This document shows positions 1 through 4,501 of a stretch of DNA of 8,100 nt, in pieces. The stretch's first letter is position 1. Every line of letters starts with the position of its first letter. A program made the position numbers and the translations under genes. The DNA lies in contig JBBDIO010000038.1 of NCBI GenBank assembly GCA_040880365.1, positions 1 through 8,100 on the forward strand, in the 5' to 3' direction. The notes under the pieces were generated by a model. It saw only the letters and a list, made by a program, of their open reading frames with translations. It did not search any database and was not told the DNA's origin. The stretch comes from JBBDIO01 sp040880365 (GTDB lineage: Bacteria > Chloroflexota > Anaerolineae > Caldilineales > Caldilineaceae).

Positions 1-659
1 GCACCCAGGTGAACGTGCTCATCCGCATGTTCGTCCGCGTGCTCATCGGCGTGCTCGTCGGCATGTTCGTCTGCATGTTCATCGGCATATTTGTCCGCAT
101 GTTCGTCCGCATGTTCATCGGCGTGTTCGTCGGCGTGTTCATCGGCATGTTCGTCTTCGTGTGCTTCAGCACTATCTACCGTCGCCACCCCCACATTAAC
201 CCCCACGATAGGGACGGGGCGATCCAGATTGGAAAGAAGCGCCAGCAAAGATTCTTCCAGCCCCAGACCGTTGACGAAGATGACATCGGCGTCGTTGAGC
301 AGCCGCAGATCCTGCGGGGTCACAGTATAGCTGTGGGGATCCGTATCAGGCGGCATGAGCGTAGTCACCTCTACCCGGTCCGCGCCGACCTGTTTCACAA
401 TATCGGCGATGATGCTCGTAGATGCGATCACCTGTACACGCGCGTCGGGAGCGAGCGCCAGACGCGTGAGGGTGGGCAACGTCGCGTCCAGAGATTCACC
501 CAGGCCCGCGGCTTCCGGCTCGACAACATCCCCTTCACCCGCCGCCGGTGTGGCCGACTGTGTGGCCGACGGAGCCTCGACACCAGAACACGCCGCCAGC
601 AGCAGCAGCATTCCCAGCAGCATACCCACGCGCACGCGCAAGCCCGGTTTGTGAATCAT
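1..659 (-). CDS. znuA: Zinc-type ABC transporter substrate-binding lipoprotein (ZnuA/TroA family), N-terminal part
   Basis: The first 219 residues are visible; the rest lies beyond the left edge. A lipoprotein signal peptide ends in LAAC (Cys24), so the protein should be lipid-anchored outside the membrane and feed a metal ABC permease. A linker of about 50 residues rich in A, P, E and T follows. The cluster A-I binding-protein core then begins: VIASTSIIADIVKQVG (77-92), DPHSY (107-111, His109 being the expected first metal ligand) and LRLLNDADVIFVNGLGLEESL. Residues 168-215 are a His/Asp/Glu-rich loop of tetrapeptide repeats, where ZnuA proteins carry their charged zinc-binding loop. Zinc is favoured over manganese because of that loop, but the metal is inferred. 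The ATG at 659 gives a classic signal peptide. An in-frame ATG at 701 has a better ribosome site (AAAAGGA, 10 nt before it) and would add 14 residues. The partner permease and ATPase genes are not visible. Confidence 0.9.
   Translation of the reverse strand, partial: MIHKPGLRVRVGMLLGMLLLLAACSGVEAPSATQSATPAAGEGDVVEPEAAGLGESLDATLPTLTRLALAPDARVQVIASTSIIADIVKQVGADRVEVTTLMPPDTDPHSYTVTPQDLRLLNDADVIFVNGLGLEESLLALLSNLDRPVPIVGVNVGVATVDSAEAHEDEHADEHADEHADEHADEHADKYADEHADEHADEHADEHADEHADEHVHLG
15..158 (-). repeat. 12-bp tandem repeat coding for (ADEH)n metal-binding loop
   Basis: Twelve in-frame 12-bp units encode tetrapeptides: ten are exactly ADEH, one is EDEH (147-158) and one is ADKY (87-98). Synonymous positions vary freely between units (CAT/CAC, GAA/GAG, GAT/GAC, GCC/GCG/GCA) while the peptide is kept. 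This suggests selection on the protein rather than a very recent DNA slippage. The mirror-strand reading gives a hydrophobic M-F-V-rich frame that should not be annotated as a gene. Confidence 0.93.
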
Positions 660-722
660 TTTGCTATGCGCGATGATTTTCCAATCAGTGGAAACGTCCA
701 TATATTATGAATCCTTTTGATG

Positions 723-769
723 ATGACTGGGCGCGCGGTTGCGGAAATCCGGCAAACCGGGCCAGTCGT
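723..769 (-). other. Imperfect hairpin in the leader of the metal-binding lipoprotein gene
   Basis: The outer arms GACTGG (725-730) and CCAGTC (762-767) are perfectly complementary. Inside them GGTTGCGGA (737-745) can pair with TCCGGCAAACC (748-758) if two bases bulge. The structure lies between the predicted minus-strand transcription start (about 827) and the start codon. No T-run follows it on either strand, so it does not look like an intrinsic terminator. It may be a leader structure, and it ends close to the AAAAGGA site that would serve the alternative start at 701. Seen by eye; not energy-scored. Confidence 0.45.
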
Positions 770-804
770 GCGTTGGTGCACAGTGACGGTAGTGCAGAGA
801 AACA

Positions 805-823
805 ATTGAGATTCATTCTCAAT
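805..823. promoter_or_regulatory. Fur/Zur-family-like operator (7-1-7 inverted repeat)
   Basis: ATTGAGA and TCTCAAT form perfect 7-bp arms around TTCAT. Read as the 7-1-7 form used by Fur-family repressors, it is TGAGATT-C-ATTCTCA (807-821), with six of seven arm positions complementary. It resembles the general Fur-family pattern TGAnAATnATTnTCA. It starts about 4 bp after the predicted start site of the lipoprotein promoter, where a bound repressor would block initiation. Zur is the likely regulator given the zinc-type gene it controls, but Fur, Mur or PerR cannot be excluded. Confidence 0.6.
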
Positions 824-833
824 ACCGCCACGG

Positions 834-862
834 ATTCTAACAACGGCGGAGCAACCTGTCAA
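834..862 (-). promoter_or_regulatory. Sigma-70-type promoter for the metal-binding lipoprotein gene
   Basis: On the minus strand a perfect -35 box TTGACA (862 to 857) is followed by exactly 17 bp and a five-of-six -10 box TAGAAT (839 to 834). Transcription should start near 827, giving a leader of about 125 to 170 nt depending on which start codon is used. The Fur-like operator lies immediately downstream of the start site. Confidence 0.7.
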
Positions 863-900
863 ATCTGGGCAATCTGGGGTCTGTGCATACGCTTGCTTCA

Positions 901-941
901 CGGTATGTAATTCTCGGTATGTAATTCTCAGCATGTGTTCT
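901..941. repeat. 14-bp direct repeats between the divergent promoters
   Basis: CGGTATGTAATTCT occurs twice without interruption (901-914, 915-928). A degenerate third copy CAGCATGTGTTCT follows (929-941). The junction of the second and third copies reads ATTCTCA (924-930), identical to the right half-site of the operator at 815-821. The repeats could be extra regulator contacts or a slippage product. Confidence 0.75.
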
Positions 942-959
942 CTGCACGCATCTGATTTG

Positions 960-981
960 TGCATTTTGATTGATGCATTTT
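960..981. repeat. Pair of TGCATTTT direct repeats, 14-bp spacing
   Basis: TGCATTTT begins at 960 and again at 974, each copy followed by a GATTGA-like string. The 14-bp spacing matches the repeat period at 901-941. The segment is AT-rich and lies upstream of the plus-strand -10 box. Function unknown. Confidence 0.5.
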
Positions 982-1019
982 ATGGATTGAATCTCTCTAT
1001 CTCTCGCCCCGGCTTGCTT

Positions 1020-1025
1020 TATAAT
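1020..1025 (+). promoter_or_regulatory. Probable -10 box for the glycosyltransferase gene
   Basis: A perfect TATAAT lies 77 bp upstream of the ATG at 1103, predicting a start site near 1032. No convincing -35 box is found 16 to 18 bp upstream (CTATCT at 997-1002 is poor). The promoter may therefore be weak, activator-dependent or read by another sigma factor. Confidence 0.45.
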
Positions 1026-1102
1026 ACATAAAAATGGGAACAGACGCCGCGCGTGCTTCCCAAATATGTGTTTGCCAACTATAAAGACTGGAAAGTTCGG
1101 TG

Positions 1103-2389
1103 ATGCCGACTTCATTTGATTTGCCTGTGCGCCATGTGGCAATGCTCAGCGTCCACACTTGCCCATTGGCTCTAATGGGCGGTAAAAAAACCGGGGGCAT
1201 GAATGTCTATGTGCGCGATCTGGCCCATTTTCTGGGACAACAGGGCGTGCAAGTAGATGTATTCACGCGCTCGCAAGATGATTGCCAGCCGCGTGTCTGC
1301 CACGATCTGGGCTATGGCTGCCGTGTGATCCACATCCCGGCCGGGCCGGAATCCCCCATTCCCCTCCACGAAATCGGCGACCATCTGGACGAGTTTGCCG
1401 CGGGCGTATTGGCCTTTGCCCAGGCCGAAAACATTGCCTATAACCTTATCCACAGCCACTATTGGCTTTCGGGGCTGGTAGCCGAAAAACTGCGTGCCGC
1501 CTGGCAGACCACGCCCATTGTCCACATGTTTCACACGCTGGGACACCTCAAAAATCAGATCGCCCAGACCGACGCCGATCGCGCCACACCCGCGCGCCTG
1601 GCGGGGGAAACGCATGTGGTGGAAATCGCCGACTGTCTGATTGCCGCCACGCGCGCCGAAGAACACCAGCTCATCGACCTCTATGGGGCGGCGCAGACAA
1701 AAATTCGCATCATCCCACCGGGGGTGGACCTAAATCGCTTTCGCCCCATCGATCCTGCCGCCGCCAAAGCGCGGGTAGGCATTCCCTGTGGCGATGCCAA
1801 TCTGCTCTATGTGGGGCGCATCGAACCGCTCAAGGGGATCGATACGCTGTTGCGCGCCATGTCGATCTTACAGGCCGATCATCCTGAGTCGGTGGCCCAT
1901 ACCTGCGTCGCGATTGTGGGGGGCGATCCCTGGGCCGAAGATATGGACGAGGAGATGGCGCGCCTGCAAGCCTTGCGCAGCCAATTGGGGATTCACGATC
2001 TGGTCACATTTCTGGGTGCAAAAGATCAAGACGTGCTGCCCGATTATTATGCCGCGGCCGAGATGGTGATCATGCCCTCCCACTACGAGAGCTTTGGCAT
2101 GGTCGCGCTGGAAGCGATGGCGATGGGCACGCCGGTCATCGCGTCGGAAGTGGGCGGGCTGGCGCATTTGGTGCGCGACAATCGCAATGGGCGGCATGTG
2201 CCCTCCCGCGATCCCCAGGCGCTGGCGGCATGTATCCGCGAGCTGCTCACCGACCCGGCCTTGCGCACGCGGCTGGGAGAGCAGGCCCGCCAGGATGCTC
2301 GAACCTATGCCTGGCCCGTCATTGCCGGCCACATTCTGCGCGCCTATCGCGCGGTGCTGGCGCAAACGCACTGCATCGAACAAATATAG
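1103..2389 (+). CDS. GT4-family glycosyltransferase (MshA / sucrose-phosphate synthase-like)
   Basis: This 428-residue GT-B enzyme is of normal length for the family. It should transfer a sugar from a nucleotide-sugar donor with retention of configuration, in the cytoplasm or at the membrane face. The N-terminal half starts with a glycine-rich loop HTCPLALMGGKKTGGMNVYV (18-37), matching the TGG/AGG-MNVY signature of MshA and related enzymes, and includes IHSHYWLSG. The C-terminal donor domain has YVGRIEPLKG (Arg239 and Lys244, which contact the donor phosphates in this family) and the E-X7-E motif (Glu329, Glu337), followed by EAMAMGTPVIASEVGG. GGAAAG at 1090-1095 sits 7 nt before the ATG at 1103. 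A GTG at 1100 is the codon just before, but is less likely. The acceptor is not predictable; no other mycothiol or sucrose gene is visible. The convergent HAD gene ends 20 bp away with no clear terminator between. Confidence 0.92.
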   Translation: MPTSFDLPVRHVAMLSVHTCPLALMGGKKTGGMNVYVRDLAHFLGQQGVQVDVFTRSQDDCQPRVCHDLGYGCRVIHIPAGPESPIPLHEIGDHLDEFAAGVLAFAQAENIAYNLIHSHYWLSGLVAEKLRAAWQTTPIVHMFHTLGHLKNQIAQTDADRATPARLAGETHVVEIADCLIAATRAEEHQLIDLYGAAQTKIRIIPPGVDLNRFRPIDPAAAKARVGIPCGDANLLYVGRIEPLKGIDTLLRAMSILQADHPESVAHTCVAIVGGDPWAEDMDEEMARLQALRSQLGIHDLVTFLGAKDQDVLPDYYAAAEMVIMPSHYESFGMVALEAMAMGTPVIASEVGGLAHLVRDNRNGRHVPSRDPQALAACIRELLTDPALRTRLGEQARQDARTYAWPVIAGHILRAYRAVLAQTHCIEQI

Positions 2390-2409
2390 TCGAACAAGCC
2401 ACTTGCAGA

Positions 2410-3096
2410 TTACAGGCGGTCTTGATCCGTGCTGTCTGCATCCGTTCTATCTTCATCCGTGCTGTCTGCATCATCCACCTCGTCGTCCTCGGTCAGCTGC
2501 ACGCCCAGCAGGCGCAGCTCGGCGCCCACATCCAGCCCCGGCTGATAGTGAATGCCCACCATGCCAAATGCGCGCGCGGCCTCGATGTTGGGCAACATGT
2601 CATCGACAAAGACGGCTTCGTGGGGCGCAACATCCAACCGGCTCAGCGTGCGTTCGAAAATGCGCGCATCGGGTTTCATCATACCCTCATAGGCCGAACC
2701 GACCACCAGATCAAAGGCATCGGCCATAGGATAGAGCGTAGTGACTACGTCGCGCAGGTCGTCCATAGCGTTGCTGATAATAGCCGTCTGATAGCGGGGG
2801 CGCAGGTGGCGGATGAGATCCACCAGATCCTGATCCAGCCGATCCCCGCCATAGAACTGTTCATAAAATGCCGCCAGCCCGTCGGCGTCCAGCGCCAGCT
2901 TGCGCTGCACCCAGCCCCACAGCGTGGCCGCGGGGATTTCGCCCAGTTGGGCGCGGGTGCCCATGGGTTCACCAAAGACCAATTCTTCGGCTTCGCCGGG
3001 GGCCAACCCCAAATGGCGTTCCAGCGCGCGCCGTGGTGCGCGGTCCTCGGTACGAATCAAAACCCCACCCACATCAAAGATGACTGCTCGAATCAC
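2410..3096 (-). CDS. HAD-superfamily hydrolase (HAD-IA type) with acidic repeat tail
   Basis: This 228-residue protein carries the HAD motifs in order: motif I FDVGGVL (nucleophile Asp8), motif II IISNA (Ser108), motif III MMKPDA (Lys141) and motif IV VFVDDM (Asp165, Asp166). A helical cap lies between motifs I and II, which places it in subfamily I. The usual second Asp of motif I is Gly10, as in the DxGG/DxGN variants that include YihX-like sugar phosphatases, so a small phosphorylated substrate is likely but unidentified. The fold should end near residue 200. Residues 202-228 are an added tail of D, E, T and S built from pentapeptide repeats. It starts at GTG with a strong ribosome site 9 nt before. 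The oxidoreductase gene lies 121 bp upstream on the same strand and may be cotranscribed. Confidence 0.9.
   Translation of the reverse strand: MIRAVIFDVGGVLIRTEDRAPRRALERHLGLAPGEAEELVFGEPMGTRAQLGEIPAATLWGWVQRKLALDADGLAAFYEQFYGGDRLDQDLVDLIRHLRPRYQTAIISNAMDDLRDVVTTLYPMADAFDLVVGSAYEGMMKPDARIFERTLSRLDVAPHEAVFVDDMLPNIEAARAFGMVGIHYQPGLDVGAELRLLGVQLTEDDEVDDADSTDEDRTDADSTDQDRL
2425..2472 (-). repeat. 15-bp tandem repeats coding for the acidic tail of the HAD protein
   Basis: Three 15-bp units (2425-2439, 2440-2454, 2455-2469) each start with ATCCGT on the plus strand. Units 1 and 3 are identical and unit 2 differs at three positions. An 18-bp string starting ATCCGTGCTG therefore recurs exactly 30 bp apart. 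In frame they encode the pentapeptide [A/E/Q]D[S/R]TD at the extreme C-terminus. Confidence 0.85.
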
Positions 3097-3105
3097 AATC
3101 GCTTA

Positions 3106-3112
3106 CTCCTCT
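3106..3112 (-). promoter_or_regulatory. Strong ribosome binding site fixing the GTG start of the HAD gene
   Basis: AGAGGAG on the minus strand lies 9 nt before the GTG at 3096-3094. It is the best Shine-Dalgarno match in the window and supports GTG as the start, in line with the family's usual N-terminus a few residues before FDVGGV. Confidence 0.7.
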
Positions 3113-3144
3113 GGCAATATCCCTTGTTATCGTTGGTCGCCCCT

Positions 3145-3178
3145 GCCGCCAGTCAGAGGCCGCCAGTCAGAGTCTGAC
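3145..3178. repeat. 14-bp tandem duplication ending in a 13-bp palindrome
   Basis: GCCGCCAGTCAGAG occurs twice in tandem (3145-3158, 3159-3172). The second copy runs into TCTGAC, making GTCAGA-G-TCTGAC (3166-3178), a perfect inverted repeat around one base. It lies in the 121-bp gap between the oxidoreductase stop and the HAD start. On the minus transcript it can fold as a short hairpin without a U-run. It may be an operator, an mRNA processing hairpin or a neutral duplication. Confidence 0.65.
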
Positions 3179-3217
3179 CGGACAATTGGCTTGCAGGATG
3201 ACCGTGCAGATTGCCGG

Positions 3218-4264
3218 TTATGCCATGCGCGGGGCGCCCGCCACCTGCACAGCCTGTCCGCCCTGCGCCGCCGATGCGCGGATGGCATCCCACAGCCGCG
3301 CCATGCGCAGACCTACTTCGGGCGGGCACGGATTCGCCATCTTGCCCGCGCGCACAGCCAGGAACTGATCCCACACACCCAGGCTGGGCGCGACCGGCAC
3401 ATCGAGTGGTGCATCAGTGCGAGTGCGCTGCAAGGTCAGTTTCTCGCCCCAGATGCCCACCTCCATCACGGCATCGGTGAGACAAAGCCGGATATGCGAG
3501 CGCGCCTGGGAAACCGTATCGCCGCACACATTGAACGTGACCAGCGCGCCCGATGCCAGTTTTGCCATTGCCACGCCAAAGATCTCCACGGGTGTATCCA
3601 GATTGTCGAGCCAGGCCGCCACTTCTACAAAATCCTCGCCTGTGAGATCGGCCACCGTGTTGAGCAGATGTGCGCCCGTATCAAAGAAAAAGCCACCGCC
3701 CGCGATTTCGGGAACCTGCCGCCAGGTGCCGATATTGGGCACGCGCCAATGTTCCCACGCCTCACCGTTGACTGTGAGCAGACGTCCCAAATCGCCGCTG
3801 CGCAACAGGCTTACCGCATGGCGCACCCGCGGCGACAGGCTGCCGGGGAAGGCCACCACCAGCAGACGTCCGGTGCGGTCGCGCGTCGCCATCAGGCTTT
3901 CGGCCTCTGCGCCCGAAATCACCATAGGTTTCTCCAACAGCACATCCAGACCGGCCTCCATACACGCCTGGGCCTGATCGTGGTGATAGGCGTGGGGCGT
4001 ATTGATCATCACTGCGTCCAGCTCGGAACCCAGACGCGTCAACAGCTCTTCCAGGGTGGGGAAATTGGGGGGTACCGGAAGCTGCGCGGCATCGAACAAC
4101 GGCGCAATGTCGGCATAGGCCGCGGGCGACGGTTCCAACACAGCCACCACTTCGGTGGTTGCCTGCATTTGCAGCATGGTGCGCAAATGGGCCTTGCCAA
4201 TGCGCCCGCAGCCCACCATCGCCACCCGCACCCGCGAACTGCCCTGCATTTCAGAATTTGTCAT
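3218..4264 (-). CDS. Gfo/Idh/MocA-family NAD(P)-dependent oxidoreductase
   Basis: This 348-residue cytoplasmic dehydrogenase should oxidise or reduce a sugar, inositol or related polyol with NAD(P). The N-terminal Rossmann fold has VAMVGCGRIGKAH (GxGxxG at 18-23). INTPHAYHH is followed by EKPMV (111-114), whose Lys112 is the family's catalytic lysine. The C-terminal alpha/beta domain carries GGGFFFDTGAHLLN, where Asp195 and His199 match the DxGxH catalytic motif. Length and domain order are normal. The ATG at 4264 was chosen because AGGA lies 8 nt before it and the Rossmann strand follows closely. A GTG ten codons upstream (4294) has no ribosome site. Its substrate cannot be read from the sequence. 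The HAD gene lies downstream on the same strand. Confidence 0.92.
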   Translation of the reverse strand: MTNSEMQGSSRVRVAMVGCGRIGKAHLRTMLQMQATTEVVAVLEPSPAAYADIAPLFDAAQLPVPPNFPTLEELLTRLGSELDAVMINTPHAYHHDQAQACMEAGLDVLLEKPMVISGAEAESLMATRDRTGRLLVVAFPGSLSPRVRHAVSLLRSGDLGRLLTVNGEAWEHWRVPNIGTWRQVPEIAGGGFFFDTGAHLLNTVADLTGEDFVEVAAWLDNLDTPVEIFGVAMAKLASGALVTFNVCGDTVSQARSHIRLCLTDAVMEVGIWGEKLTLQRTRTDAPLDVPVAPSLGVWDQFLAVRAGKMANPCPPEVGLRMARLWDAIRASAAQGGQAVQVAGAPRMA

Positions 4265-4343
4265 CGTTCCAGTCCTGTACTCCGTGCAAGCCACGGCACA
4301 TAAAGTGAGTCATCAAGTGGGTCAATCTGCGCAGATAACGCAA

Positions 4344-4373
4344 GGGCGAGGCACTCAACCTCGCGCCTCGCCC
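4344..4373. other. 9-bp stem hairpin in the oxidoreductase leader
   Basis: GGGCGAGGC (4344-4352) and GCCTCGCCC (4365-4373) are perfectly complementary around a 12-nt loop. On the minus strand the hairpin is followed by TTGCGTTATC, only weakly T-rich. It lies downstream of the predicted start site near 4387 and so within the oxidoreductase leader. It could be an attenuator, or a poor terminator for the propeller gene that ends at 4502. Confidence 0.6.
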
Positions 4374-4393
4374 ATTCGATTGCTTATGCAGTT

Positions 4394-4423
4394 ATTATAC
4401 TATATACGCCCAGCGCATGTCCG
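4394..4423 (-). promoter_or_regulatory. Probable promoter of the oxidoreductase gene
   Basis: A perfect minus-strand TATAAT (4399 to 4394) lies in an AT-rich patch. CGGACA (4423 to 4418) sits 18 bp upstream and matches four of six -35 positions. The start site would be near 4387, about 120 nt before the ATG. The weak -35 box next to tandem palindromes suggests an activated promoter. Confidence 0.5.
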
Positions 4424-4424
4424 G

Positions 4425-4498
4425 CCGGTCACTGCGCCTGCGGTGACGAACATTACAGGTCACTGCCCCTGCGGTGACAAACATTGCCGGTCATCATG
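4425..4498. repeat. Two tandem 31-bp units with internal palindromes, plus a partial third
   Basis: Units at 4425-4455 and 4456-4486 are nearly identical; a fragment CCGGTCATCATG follows at 4487-4498. Each full unit contains GTCAC-N10-GTGAC (4428-4447 and 4459-4478), with inner bases TGC and GCG that extend the stem to 8 bp if one U-G pair is allowed, leaving a 4-nt loop. Differences between the units fall outside the arms, in the loop and flanks. The centres are 31 bp apart, about three helical turns. The block starts 2 bp upstream of the possible -35 box of the oxidoreductase gene and ends just after the stop of the propeller gene. Confidence 0.85.
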
Positions 4499-4501
4499 TG
4501 C

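Noticed and set aside
9..710. Plus-strand 233-residue frame with a hydrophobic M-F-V-rich start resembling membrane helices
   Set aside because: It is the antisense of the (ADEH)n repeat and lipoprotein frame. The minus strand has a lipobox and a recognisable metal-binding core.
656..1142. Minus-strand frames of about 100 residues in the divergent intergenic region
   Set aside because: They have no ribosome sites or recognisable motifs, and they cover the promoter, operator and direct repeats.
2390..2409. Bidirectional terminator between the convergent glycosyltransferase and HAD genes
   Set aside because: The gap is only 20 bp and shows no stem or T-run.
2900..4303. Plus-strand 467-residue open frame over the HAD and oxidoreductase genes
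   Set aside because: It crosses two well-supported minus-strand genes and their intergenic gap, and its composition (His/Arg-rich) is that of a shadow frame.
4425..4498. Possible CRISPR array or plasmid iterons
   Set aside because: The units are contiguous with no spacers and number only two and a fraction. There is no replication or Cas gene nearby.
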